Positions 16,447 to 27,100 of a stretch of 42,065 nt of DNA are shown piece after piece (within the stretch, counting starts at the first letter, position 1; each line of letters opens with the position of its first letter). Position numbers and translations under genes: made by a program. Source of the DNA: JAVBPA01 sp031549925 (GTDB lineage: Bacteria; Bacillota; Clostridia; Oscillospirales; CAG-272); the NCBI GenBank assembly GCA_031549925.1, contig JAVBPA010000098.1, positions 1-42,065 of the forward strand, written 5' to 3'. The notes under the pieces were generated by a model, which saw only the letters and a list, made by a program, of their open reading frames with translations, did not search any database and was not told the DNA's origin.

Positions 16447-18560
16447 TCGTATATCCCTGTAATTTTTGGATCTGATTTAAGCGCGTATTTTAAATAAAAA
16501 TATGCGGGAATGGCAGACCATCCGTGACATAAGCTTCCCGCGTTTCCGAAATCGACATCTCCTTTTATCGTTTCCCAGAATGTAGTAGCATTGTTATAAA
16601 GCATGTATCCCCATTTATCCGCTATATCAGAAAAAACATAACGGGCATATTTTTGCGGCTGCATAAGCAAAGCCTCATATTTAAATATGCTGTGGCTTAT
16701 TGTCACATACAAAAGTTTATTATTTGCAAGTTTATCAAGCACTTTATCAATTTTATTATCCTGAGCTATTTCCGAATAAACCATAAGCGAATTTGTCAGT
16801 TCACAAAAATGATTCAATTCTCCTTTTTTATTTAAAAACGAAGCGTAAGCATTTTCTGTTTCAGACCAAAAAAACTTATCAATATTTTTTATAAACAAAT
16901 TATTAATAACATTATAATATGAATATTCAGCATTATATCCCAGCATATTTAAAATAGCAGCGTATGATTTTATACCCATTGAAACAAAAGCACATAGAGG
17001 AGCGTCGTATGTTATATTTTCATCGGAAACAGTTCCGAAAATTGTACCGGACAACCCTTCCTGCCATTCATAGAAATTCCAGTATTCCTTTTCGGTAAAA
17101 CAGGGAATTAATCCGTTCTTTTCATCCATTTTTGATATGAACATATTTATAATACGGTTCATATACGGAAGCATTTCTATAGCAAATTCAATATCATTTG
17201 AATGTAAAACATATTCGTAAACTTGAGTTGGAAATATAGCGGAGAATGAAGGTATCGTAATCGGAACACGTGCGGGTGAACATAATTCAAGCAGATTGTC
17301 ATCACGTATTGACTGAGCCATTAATTTAAGAGAAGCCCTTGCGAATTTATATTCTTTGAATGTATAATAACCGCAAAGCATTTGGTTTCTGGAATCCATT
17401 GTATAAAGAGCCTGTTCTCTCCACGGGCAGTCTTCATAATGCTCGTGCATACACATAATTAGAGTTCTTATCGAAACATCGTAAATTTTATTGTGTAAAT
17501 TATCGGCACAAACAAAAGAAACTTTTTCCGAAGGTTTATACAATGTCGAATGTATTCCGGCGTAATATATCTTTGCGTATTTTGAATAAATATGTATTTG
17601 TAAATAACGAAGTCCCAAACGCCTGAAATAATTTACAAATTTATTTCTTCCTCCGGAAGCGAAATATGAAGCTGCAAAGCATCTTCCGCCTACCATAGTA
17701 CGTACACGCATGTCACAAAGATGTTCGCCCCATCCGATTAAAATAAGCGTTTCTGACGGAACTTCGATATCAAAAGACAATAGTCCGGTATTTTCTTCTC
17801 CTAAGTCAATTACAGCAAATACACCGTCGCTATCTACTTCTCCTGTTAATTCAATTCCGTTTTCCGAAGGCAATTGCCGAATTATATTTGGTTCACGGAA
17901 GGCAAGAGAAGAATACTGCATACGGAATGCCGGAGGGTATGATGAATATTTTTGCGTATCTGTAAAAATACCGTGTACGGTTAAATTTGTTTTAACATCC
18001 GGTATTGTTTCTAATTTATTTATCGGTCTTAAATCAAAAGGTTTTATTTTATCAACGTACAAAGCGTTTTCATAATTTTTTATATCAATTCGGTTATCGT
18101 AATGAAATGTATATCCTAATTGTCCCGTAACTTTTTCTACCGTGTTTCCCATATTATACATGGTTATAGGAGAACATTTTATATCGGAGTTGCTTCCGTA
18201 AATAAATTTATCATTTTCTGTTACGGAAAAAATCAATCCGGCAGTTTCGCATCTTAATGTCGATGAGTCATCTCCTTGATGATAACAATCGATAATAATT
18301 GAATTTTCACCATCTTTTATATATTTATCCAAATTAATTAAATCGCATATTTTTGTATCGGCGTAATCCGCGTATTGTCCGGTTTCGGCAAAATTACCAT
18401 TTATATATAAAGCGTAATTAGAATCAACAGATAAATAAATATTAACATCATTTGTTCTATCAGTTGTAAATGTTCCGATGAAACGAACATATGAATTAGG
18501 TTTGTCGAAACTTGAATGCCATATCCATTCACAATTATCAAAAATATTATTACTTATCAT
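16422..18560 (-). CDS. GH78-like alpha-L-rhamnosidase (six-hairpin) family protein
   Basis: The 712-aa protein has an N-terminal beta-sandwich (about 10-115) that resembles the carbohydrate-binding domain of bacterial rhamnosidases. A second beta region and then an (alpha/alpha)6 six-hairpin barrel follow. EDCPWREQALYTMDSRNQ (376-393) is the GH78 signature; its acidic residues D377, E382 and D389 are candidate substrate-binding or catalytic residues. GH78 inverts and releases alpha-L-rhamnose from pectin and flavonoids. No signal peptide is seen. It is first in a coupled operon with queG and an IMPase gene, with an AAGGAA ribosome site and a promoter at 18598-18626. The family is likely; the sugar could differ. 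Confidence 0.82.
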   Translation of the reverse strand: MISNNIFDNCEWIWHSSFDKPNSYVRFIGTFTTDRTNDVNIYLSVDSNYALYINGNFAETGQYADYADTKICDLINLDKYIKDGENSIIIDCYHQGDDSSTLRCETAGLIFSVTENDKFIYGSNSDIKCSPITMYNMGNTVEKVTGQLGYTFHYDNRIDIKNYENALYVDKIKPFDLRPINKLETIPDVKTNLTVHGIFTDTQKYSSYPPAFRMQYSSLAFREPNIIRQLPSENGIELTGEVDSDGVFAVIDLGEENTGLLSFDIEVPSETLILIGWGEHLCDMRVRTMVGGRCFAASYFASGGRNKFVNYFRRLGLRYLQIHIYSKYAKIYYAGIHSTLYKPSEKVSFVCADNLHNKIYDVSIRTLIMCMHEHYEDCPWREQALYTMDSRNQMLCGYYTFKEYKFARASLKLMAQSIRDDNLLELCSPARVPITIPSFSAIFPTQVYEYVLHSNDIEFAIEMLPYMNRIINMFISKMDEKNGLIPCFTEKEYWNFYEWQEGLSGTIFGTVSDENITYDAPLCAFVSMGIKSYAAILNMLGYNAEYSYYNVINNLFIKNIDKFFWSETENAYASFLNKKGELNHFCELTNSLMVYSEIAQDNKIDKVLDKLANNKLLYVTISHSIFKYEALLMQPQKYARYVFSDIADKWGYMLYNNATTFWETIKGDVDFGNAGSLCHGWSAIPAYFYLKYALKSDPKITGIYECQSFTNQ

Positions 18561-18597
18561 TCAATAATTCCTTTTTTATATGTTTTTAGGATATTAC

Positions 18598-18626
18598 ATT
18601 ATATCATTCATCATTGACAAAAACAA
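18598..18626 (-). promoter_or_regulatory. sigma-A promoter of the GH78-queG-IMPase operon
   Basis: On the minus strand TTGTTT (18621-18626), a 17-base spacer and a perfect TATAAT (18598-18603) lie about 38 bases before the GH78 start. It overlaps the divergent plus-strand promoter at 18614-18642. Confidence 0.65.
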
Positions 18627-18642
18627 TAGTTTAATATAAAAT
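18614..18642 (+). promoter_or_regulatory. sigma-A promoter of the topoisomerase-like/addBA run
   Basis: TTGACA (18614-18619), a 17-base spacer and TAAAAT (18637-18642) lie 47 bases before the ATG at 18690. A second possible -10 TATAAT at 18668-18673 is too close to the start to be favoured. Confidence 0.6.
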
Positions 18643-18689
18643 GTTATTGTATAAAAAAATTGTATGTTATAATATTGAGGAGAAAATAA

Positions 18690-20699
18690 ATGTCCTTGCA
18701 AAAGAAACAAGCAGAATACGGCAATCAAAGCATTTCATCATTAAAAGGAGCCGATAGGGTAAGAAAACGCCCTGCGGTTATTTTTGGTTCTGACGGACTT
18801 GAAGGATGCGAACATTCGTTTTTTGAAATTTTATCGAATTCCGTCGATGAAGCACGTGAGGGTTATGGCAATATTATAACGGTAACAGTATTTTCAGATA
18901 AATCTATCGAAATAGAGGACGAAGGAAGAGGCGTTCCTTTAGATTACAATGAAAAAGAAGACAGATATAACTGGGAGCTTGTTTACTGCGAATTATATGC
19001 GGGAGGGAAATATAATAATAATTCCGCTTCCGGAGGATATGAATATTCGCTTGGTATAAACGGATTAGGAGCTTGTGCAACGCAGTACAGTTCCGAATAT
19101 ATGACGGTTATAGCTTCAAACGGAAAATTTTATTACGAAATAAATTTTGAAAAAGGAAATGTTAAAAGCGAACTTTTAAAAAGAGAACTTACAAAAAAAG
19201 ATAAAAAAAGAGGAACAATTCATCGCTGGAAACCTGATTTGGAAGTATTTACAGATATAAATATACCTCTTGATTATTATAAAGATGTACTCAAAAAGCA
19301 ATCAATTGTAAACTCTGGGATAAAATTTATTTTAAAATGGCAAAACGAAAACACATTTGAAATTTTTGAATATATATATCAAAACGGAATAATAGACTAT
19401 GTCAGAGAAATAGCGGGAGATAATCCTTTGACATCCCCTGTTTTATGGAAAATGGAAACATCGGGGCGAGACAGAGAAGACAAAGAAGATTATAAATTAA
19501 AAGCGGAAATATCGTTTTGTATTTCGAATACTTCAAATGTTATCGAATATTATCACAATTCGAGTTTCTTAGAACATGGAGGTTCACCCGAAAGAGCGCA
19601 AAAAACAGCTTTTGTTTTCGCTGTCGATAAATATTTAAAAGCTAATAATAAATATAATAAGAATGAATCAAAAATAACGGCTACGGATGTAGAAGATTCG
19701 CTTGCTTATGTATCAAACAGCTTTTCTTCTATAGCTTCATACGCTAACCAAACCAAAAAAGCTATAACAAATACATTTATAGCTGAAGCAATGACAGAAT
19801 TTTTAAAGCATCAGCTTGAAATTTATTTCGCGGAAAATCCGGCGGAAGCCGAAAGAATGACAAATCAAATATTAATAAATAAACGCAGCCGTGAACAAGC
19901 CGAATCGGCAAGACTTGATATTAAGAAAAAATTAACCGGAACAATCGATGTATCAAATCAAATAAGTAATTTCGCTAATTGCCGAAGCCGTGACCCTATG
20001 AAAAGAGAACTGTATATCGTTGAAGGGAATAGCGCGTTAACTTCTTGCAAATTGGGACGCGACGCGGATTTTCAGGCTATTATGCCGGTAAGAGGTAAAA
20101 CCTTAAACTGCCAAAGCAGCACTTATGATAAAATATTTAAAAATGAAATTATAATCAATTTAATAAAAGTAATAGGCTGCGGAGTTGAAATAAAAGGTAA
20201 AAATAAAAACGATGTTGTTCCGTTTGATTTTAGCGCTTTAAAATGGAATAAAATAATCATATGTACCGATGCGGATAAAGACGGGTTTCATATCAGAACA
20301 CTTATTTTATCCATGCTGTACCGTTTATTGCCTACTCTTATTAAAAAAGGTAAAGTATTTATTGCTGAATCTCCTTTGTTTGAAATAACCGTTAAAGATA
20401 AAATTTATTTTGCTTATGATGAAAACGAAAAGAAACAAATTATAAGTAAATTAGGTAACGCAAAATATATTATCCAACGCTCAAAAGGACTGGGAGAAAA
20501 CGAATCCGATATGATGTGGCAAACTACTATGAATCCCGCAACACGAAGATTGATACAAGTAACAGAATCCGATGATTCTTTAACCGAAAATATATTTGAT
20601 ATATTTTTAGGAGATAATATTTCCGCAAGACGTGAATTTATTTTTAATCATGGAAATGAATATACGGACGGTCTTGACACGGGCGACGACGCATTATAA
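18690..20699 (+). CDS. divergent GyrB/ParE-like type IIA topoisomerase ATPase subunit
   Basis: The 669-aa protein has the GHKL ATPase domain (EILSNSVDEA 46-55, with E46, N50 and D53; EDEGRGVP 76-83; LGINGLGA 121-128), the transducer QTK triad (354-356) and a Toprim/C-terminal region. The Toprim motif reads VEGNSA, with E445, where gyrase has EGDSA, and TDADKDG, with D527, D529 and D531. QRSKGLGE follows. These residues should allow ATP binding and metal-assisted cleavage. It needs an A subunit (GyrA/ParC type) to cut DNA, but none is adjacent. It is clearly divergent from housekeeping GyrB and is probably the extra paralogue found in some Clostridia. addB begins only 19 bases later, which implies co-transcription. 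Confidence 0.85.
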   Translation: MSLQKKQAEYGNQSISSLKGADRVRKRPAVIFGSDGLEGCEHSFFEILSNSVDEAREGYGNIITVTVFSDKSIEIEDEGRGVPLDYNEKEDRYNWELVYCELYAGGKYNNNSASGGYEYSLGINGLGACATQYSSEYMTVIASNGKFYYEINFEKGNVKSELLKRELTKKDKKRGTIHRWKPDLEVFTDINIPLDYYKDVLKKQSIVNSGIKFILKWQNENTFEIFEYIYQNGIIDYVREIAGDNPLTSPVLWKMETSGRDREDKEDYKLKAEISFCISNTSNVIEYYHNSSFLEHGGSPERAQKTAFVFAVDKYLKANNKYNKNESKITATDVEDSLAYVSNSFSSIASYANQTKKAITNTFIAEAMTEFLKHQLEIYFAENPAEAERMTNQILINKRSREQAESARLDIKKKLTGTIDVSNQISNFANCRSRDPMKRELYIVEGNSALTSCKLGRDADFQAIMPVRGKTLNCQSSTYDKIFKNEIIINLIKVIGCGVEIKGKNKNDVVPFDFSALKWNKIIICTDADKDGFHIRTLILSMLYRLLPTLIKKGKVFIAESPLFEITVKDKIYFAYDENEKKQIISKLGNAKYIIQRSKGLGENESDMMWQTTMNPATRRLIQVTESDDSLTENIFDIFLGDNISARREFIFNHGNEYTDGLDTGDDAL

Positions 20700-20718
20700 T
20701 TATTCGGAGTTTTTATAT

Positions 20719-23700
20719 ATGGTAAATTTTATATATGGTAAATCCGGCAGCGGTAAAAGCGTATATATTTATGATAAAATAGCAAATGACTTAAAAAACG
20801 GATATAAAGCTATGCTATTGGTTCCGGAACAGCAAGCTGTTCTTGCCGAAGATATAATAACGGATGTTACAGATGAAAAAAATGTTCCTACTATAAATTT
20901 ATCTGTTGTAAATTTTACCCGGTTATGTAATATTGTTTTCCGTACATTCGGAGGGCTTTTTTATAATTATATCGGAAAAGGTGCGAAAAAGATTATAATG
21001 TGGCGTACTTTATCGGATATTTCGTCTCTGTTGAATGATTATAAAAATATTCCGATAACCGATATTAACACATTAAATTTAATGCTTGATACAGTAAATG
21101 AATTTACAAGATATAATATAACTCCCCAAATGCTGGACGAAGCTTCGGAGGGACTTCTGCGGGACGATGAGAAAACAAATAAATCGCTTTCCTCCAAACT
21201 AAAAGATTTATCTCTTATATATTCTGTTTTTAAAAAAACTTTGAAAATTGAATATAATGATCCCGAAGAAGATTTACAAAGGTTATGTGATCTTTTAAAG
21301 GATCATGATTTTTTTTGCGGATATAATGTGTACATAGATTCTTTTACCGGATTTACTTCTGTCCAGTATGATATTATAGAAAAAATAATTAATCAGGCAG
21401 ACAATGTAACGATATCTTTCGGTTATATAAAAAATGACGATTCTTTGCATTTTGATATTCTGCGTGAAACCGATAACAAAATTAAAAAAATAATTAATAA
21501 CAAAAAAGAAATCGAAGAAATTGTTTTTTACGAAAATAAACGTACTAAAAAATCTGACATTATAAAATATTCAGATAATATTTGGGATTACAAATATAAA
21601 AATTTCACAAATGAAAAATGTGAAAATATAAAAGTTATCGAGTGCGGCGATATCTACACTGAATCTGAAGCCGCGGCTCATGAAATTCTTAAAAATGTAC
21701 GTTCAGGATATTTGTTCCGTGATAATCTGATAATAACGCGTGATACGGAAATGTACCGAGGGGTAATTGATGCTGTTCTTGAAAAATATGATATACCGTA
21801 TTTTATATCTCAAAGAGTTGATATACAAACAAAAGCTCCGATAAAATTAATATTAACGGCTCTTAAAATTATTTCCGGTAAATGGAATTATATAGATATT
21901 ATTTCATATGCTAAAACCGGATACGCCGGTATTGAATTTAACGAATGTGATATTCTTGAGAGTTATGCTTATACCTGGAATATCCAAGGTTCCCGCTGGA
22001 CAGATACAGATGATTGGAAAATGAATCCCAACGGATATACTGATATTTTTACAGATGAAAACAAAATACTATTAAAAAAAATAAATGAAATCCGATATAA
22101 ATTAATAAAACCTCTGCTCCTTTTAAAAAATGATATAAATTCTGAATGTACATTAAAACAGGCAAGTGAAGCTTTATATAAATTTTTAATAGGTCTTGAT
22201 ATCAATAAGCGTTTATTTGAACTGAGCGAATCCGAACCGATACAACTTTGGAATATTATATCAGATTCACTTGATCAATTGATAACAATAGCTGGTGATG
22301 TATATATTGACGCCGAAAAGTTTATGCGTTTATTGGGCATTATGTTTTATGAAGCGGATATAGGACGTATTCCTACTTCACTGGATGAAGTTACTATAGC
22401 CGATGCTGTTAAACTTCGCGCTGATAAAGTAAAAAATATTATAATAATTGGATTAAACGATGGTATTTTCCCCAAAAATATAACCGATGATAATATCTTT
22501 TGCGATGCTGACCGTATAAAGCTGGAGAATTATGGAATAGTATTATCTCCTAAAATCGATTTGAGATTATCGGACGAATTATATGTGTTTTATAAATCGG
22601 TTTCATGCGCTTCCGATAATATTTTGTTAACTTATTCAAAAGCCGATCTATCCGGAAGAGAACAAAAGATATCTTCTGCTTTAACCCGATTGTATAATAT
22701 ATTTCCTTCATATAAACCGCAGAAATTTATTGAAAAAAACATTATTGATTTGATAGAAACACCCGAAACATCATTACAATATTTTTCTGCCAGCATTAAT
22801 CCGGAAATAAAAAATGTTCTTTTTGATTATTATAAAGAAAATAATTTATATAATGAATTTTTAAGTTTAGATAATTATTCATTGAATGATATATATAATA
22901 ATTTACGCGAAGAATCATTAAAAAAATTATATAAAGGGGATTTGCGTTTTTCATATACAAGATTAGATAAATATATAAAATGTAATTTTTCATATTATTG
23001 CACATATGTATTGCGTTTGAAAGAAATTAAAAAAGCCGATTTTCGGAGTGTTGACATCGGAACTTATATTCATCATATATTGGAACAGTTTTTTTTAAGA
23101 ATAAAAACCGAAAACGGAATAGTTATACCGGATCAAAAAAATATAGACATTATAGTAGATGATATTATAAACGAATACATAAGTTTAATTTTACAGGGAA
23201 TAAAAACTAATACCAGAATTAATCAATTGTTTCGGAGACTGCGTAAAACCTCGGATATACTTATTAAAAACATAATAAGTGAATTTTCGCAAAGCAGTTT
23301 TATTCCGGAATTTTTTGAATTACCTATAGATTTTTCTCCGGAAGGGATACCTCCTTTAAAAATACCGATTTCTGACGGAAGCTATATATTAATATCAGGT
23401 ATAGCAGACAGAGTCGATGTATATAAAAAAGGGAAAGATATTTATTTCAGAATAATAGACTATAAAACCGGAAAGCTTGATTTTGATTTTAATAATGTTG
23501 AAATGGGTTTGAATTTACAACTTTTGCTTTATTTATTTTCTGTATGGACAAACCCGACAGATAACTTTTTTGAAAAAATTCAAAGCGAAAAAAGCGATAA
23601 TATGATTCCTGCCGGTATTATATATAAAAAAGTAAAGTATACAAATAAAACACTTTCTGAAAAAAAAGACAGTGCGGATATAATTAATACACTAATAGAT

Positions 23701-23964
23701 TCATTTGACAACAAAGCTTTACTCATAAACGACGATGAAATATTAGGATTGATGGAAGATAAATATAAAAAAGAAAATAAAAAAGTATCAATGAAAACTG
23801 TTGAAGAATTCGGTATATTAATGAAAGATATAGTAAAAATTGTATCGAATATCGGCAATGAAATTAAAAAAGGTGAAGTTTGTGTAAAACCGGTTGTAAC
23901 AAAAGAAAATGACTCATGTAAATATTGTCCGCATAAACCGATATGCCGGTTAGGTTGGAACTAA
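20719..23964 (+). CDS. addB: AddB, helicase-like/nuclease subunit of the AddAB recombination complex
   Basis: AddAB processes double-strand ends for RecA loading. This 1081-aa subunit has Walker A GKSGSGKS (7-14), an inactivated helicase core and a C-terminal RecB-like nuclease with DYKTG (D914). Four cysteines, C755, C1067, C1070 and C1076, reproduce the C...CxxCx5C iron-sulfur staple of B. subtilis AddB. I chose ATG 20719, with GGAG at 20706-20709, because the family begins at this Walker A segment. An in-frame extension back to 20632 lies inside the upstream gene and has no family sequence. It is followed by addA after 137 bases that contain a hairpin. Confidence 0.94.
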   Translation: MVNFIYGKSGSGKSVYIYDKIANDLKNGYKAMLLVPEQQAVLAEDIITDVTDEKNVPTINLSVVNFTRLCNIVFRTFGGLFYNYIGKGAKKIIMWRTLSDISSLLNDYKNIPITDINTLNLMLDTVNEFTRYNITPQMLDEASEGLLRDDEKTNKSLSSKLKDLSLIYSVFKKTLKIEYNDPEEDLQRLCDLLKDHDFFCGYNVYIDSFTGFTSVQYDIIEKIINQADNVTISFGYIKNDDSLHFDILRETDNKIKKIINNKKEIEEIVFYENKRTKKSDIIKYSDNIWDYKYKNFTNEKCENIKVIECGDIYTESEAAAHEILKNVRSGYLFRDNLIITRDTEMYRGVIDAVLEKYDIPYFISQRVDIQTKAPIKLILTALKIISGKWNYIDIISYAKTGYAGIEFNECDILESYAYTWNIQGSRWTDTDDWKMNPNGYTDIFTDENKILLKKINEIRYKLIKPLLLLKNDINSECTLKQASEALYKFLIGLDINKRLFELSESEPIQLWNIISDSLDQLITIAGDVYIDAEKFMRLLGIMFYEADIGRIPTSLDEVTIADAVKLRADKVKNIIIIGLNDGIFPKNITDDNIFCDADRIKLENYGIVLSPKIDLRLSDELYVFYKSVSCASDNILLTYSKADLSGREQKISSALTRLYNIFPSYKPQKFIEKNIIDLIETPETSLQYFSASINPEIKNVLFDYYKENNLYNEFLSLDNYSLNDIYNNLREESLKKLYKGDLRFSYTRLDKYIKCNFSYYCTYVLRLKEIKKADFRSVDIGTYIHHILEQFFLRIKTENGIVIPDQKNIDIIVDDIINEYISLILQGIKTNTRINQLFRRLRKTSDILIKNIISEFSQSSFIPEFFELPIDFSPEGIPPLKIPISDGSYILISGIADRVDVYKKGKDIYFRIIDYKTGKLDFDFNNVEMGLNLQLLLYLFSVWTNPTDNFFEKIQSEKSDNMIPAGIIYKKVKYTNKTLSEKKDSADIINTLIDSFDNKALLINDDEILGLMEDKYKKENKKVSMKTVEEFGILMKDIVKIVSNIGNEIKKGEVCVKPVVTKENDSCKYCPHKPICRLGWN

Positions 23965-24036
23965 ATTATAAACTTTATAATATAAATATATTTCAGAAGA
24001 AAAATCATATAAATATTATTAATTTTAGCGATTATT

Positions 24037-24072
24037 AAAATATTTAAATACAAGATGTTATTTAAGTATTTT
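24037..24072 (+). repeat. intercistronic inverted repeat between addB and addA
   Basis: AAAATATTTAAATA pairs with TATTTAAGTATTTT, with one G-U pair, around a loop near CAAGATG. It ends 29 bases before the addA start. There is no U-tract typical of a terminator; it could stabilise or attenuate the transcript. The stem is A/T only, so chance is possible. Confidence 0.45.
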
Positions 24073-24101
24073 AAACAAAAACGGTTATTGAGGTGTTTTA
24101 A

Positions 24102-27100
24102 ATGCAAATAGAATATACTCCGGCTCAATTGAATGCGATTAATATAAAAGGGAAATCTCTGCTTGTTTCGGCTGCGGCAGGATCAGGTAAAACTTCTACT
24201 TTAACCGACAGAATTATCAAATTAATAACCGATTCGGAAAATCCGCTGGATATATCAAGATTATTGGTTGTAACATTCACCAGAGCTGCTGTTGCGGAAT
24301 TAAAACAACGTATTTCTGTAAAATTAACCGATGCTTTAATGCAAAGTCCGGATAATAAATTATTAAACAGACAGCTTTCTAAATTGGGTAATGCACAAAT
24401 ATGTACTATTGACAGCTTTTGCGTTAATATTGTGCGCAGGTATTTCGAAAAACTTGGCGTTAACCCTAATGTTAGAATCGGAGATGACGCTGAAATAAAG
24501 ATAATCAATCAAACAGTAATGCGTGACACGGTAGACAGATTATATGACGAATATTACGATATCGATTTCGATTTTATAGAATTTTCAGATAATTTTGTAA
24601 CAGATACTGACGATTCTTTTATAAAAACTATGATTTTAATATATGAGAAATTGCAAACGCTTCCTTCAGGTATTGATATTATAAAAAACACAATTGATAC
24701 AATCAGACAGGAAGATTATTTTGATATTGTTATTGATGATTTAAAAAGCAATTTTAAATATTTTTTAGCCATATACGAAGAAGCTCTCAAATATTTTGAA
24801 AATAATACTGTCTTTGCTAAATATATAAACAGTTTTGAAAGCAATTATAATTTTATTTTAAATATATTAAAACTAAATGACTGGGAAGAAATCAGATTTG
24901 AAATAAATAATTTTATTAATCCCAGATTAAGCTCGGTAAAAGCAGAAAATAAAACTGAAGAAAGCATTTTTTATTGTGACAAAAGAAATGATTTTAAAAA
25001 TTATATAAACAAAATAAAAAAAGGATATTTTACTTATACTAAAGAACAAAATGATGAATTTTTTCAAAATAATAAAGAAATATGCAAAAATATCTACAGC
25101 TTTTTAAAAATATATGATGATGAATTAAAAAAAGAAAAAGAACAGCTTAATATTCTTTCGTTCAGCGATTTTGAAATTCTAACTCATAGGCTTTTATACG
25201 ATGAAAACGGTAACAAAACATCTGCCGCTCACGAAATATCTTCCAATTATGATGGAATATTTATCGATGAATACCAGGATACAAATGAATTACAAGACAA
25301 TATTTTTAAAGCTGTATCAAATGAAAACAATTTATTTATAGTGGGTGATGTAAAACAAAGCATATATAACTTCCGCGGAGCTTCTCCCTGGATATTCGCG
25401 AAATATAAAGACAAATATCCGGTATATGATAAAAATAACAATCAAAACGGAAAAGAAGAAAATACAAACACAATATTAATGTCGGAAAACTTCCGCTGCG
25501 ATAAACCGATAATAAATTTTATAAACGGAATATTTAATGTTCTTTTTAAAAACAGCAACGGAAAACTTTCATATAATGAAGAAGATGCTCTTGTTTATGC
25601 AAAAAAGGACTTGGGGCATATTCAATCGGATGTTGAAATATATTTAATTGCAAACGATGCTAATTTAACTGAAAATACAGCAGAAGATGAAAATATTGAA
25701 ACAGAAGACGAAACGGAACCGGAAGATATAAGCAACACGCAGAAAGAAGCTGCTTTTGTCGCTGAAAAAATTCAATATTTAATAGATTATGAGGGTTATA
25801 AGCTAAGCGATATTGTAATATTAATCCGAAAAACAAAAAATATCGATGTTATTTTTGAGGAAGCTTTATCGAAAATAAATATACCTTATTACAACGAATC
25901 AAAAAAAGATTTTTTCGGCAACGCTGAAGTTTTGTTGATTTTATGTCTGTTAAATTGTATCGATAATCCGTCAAGAGATATATATTTAGCGGGAGTTTTA
26001 AAAAGCCCTCTTTTTGGTTTTACTCTTGATGATTTAATCAATATAAAAATTGATTGTCCCGGTATTTCGCTTTATGATTCTTTAATTAAATACACTGAAA
26101 TTAATAATTATGAAAAAGGCTTGTATTTTTTTGATAAATTAAATAAATACAGAAAATACGCATCGGGAGAATCTGTCGATCGTTTAATATGGTATATATA
26201 CCGTGACAGCGGTATCTTTAATATAATAAATAATAATACAAATAATAATATACGCCATTCTAATTTGCTTATTTTATACGAATACGCAAAAAAATTCGAA
26301 TCAAATTCATTTAAAGGGTTATACAGCTTTATATTATATATAAACGATATAATTGAAGGCAAACACGAAGTTGATAATGCGAAAATTATCAATAAAGAAA
26401 ATGATTTTGTCAGAATCATGACAATCCATAAAGCAAAAGGACTCGAATTTCCGGTATGTTTTGTTTGCGGCTGCGGAAATAATTTTAATTTTTCGGATAA
26501 CAGGGAAGATTTTATTTATACATTAAAAGAAAATAAGTTTTATTGCGGAACAAAAATAAAAGACAAAACAGGGTATGCGAAATATAATACATTAATACAT
26601 AAAGCAGCTTGCAGCCAAAATGAAAAAAATATTATAGACGAAGAAATGAGGCTTTTATATGTAGCTTTAACCCGGGCAAAAAAACGGCTTATAATAACAT
26701 CCGTATTAAAAAATCCACAGGATTTAATTTGCGAATGTAAGAATGAAAGCAGATATTTAAACAAGTATATAATAAATAGTAATCCCTCATATATCAAATG
26801 GATACTTTATATATACGCAAACGGAAACAATGATTGTTGTAAAATTTATACAATAAACGATATAGAATTAAACGCAAAAATAAAAAACATCAGTTTACCG
26901 GAAAAAAATTCTGATAATATACTAAAAACGGATAATATTAAAAAGATTATTTATGACAAATTATCATTTATATATCCTAATAAACATCTTTCGAAATTAC
27001 CTGCTAAAATATCAGTTTCTCAATTATATCCTACAGTTCTTGACGAAGATGATAGTATACCTTATTCAAATGATAAGCTGCTTAAAACAAAAGAACCGGA

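Noticed and set aside
18645..18673. Second plus-strand promoter with TATAAT at 18668-18673
   Set aside because: The start of transcription would fall too close to the ATG at 18690 to include the GAGGAG site comfortably, and the -35 is poor at any normal spacing.
20632..20718. Upstream in-frame ATG extending addB
   Set aside because: It lies inside the preceding gene; AddB starts at the Walker A segment and ATG 20719 has GGAG upstream.
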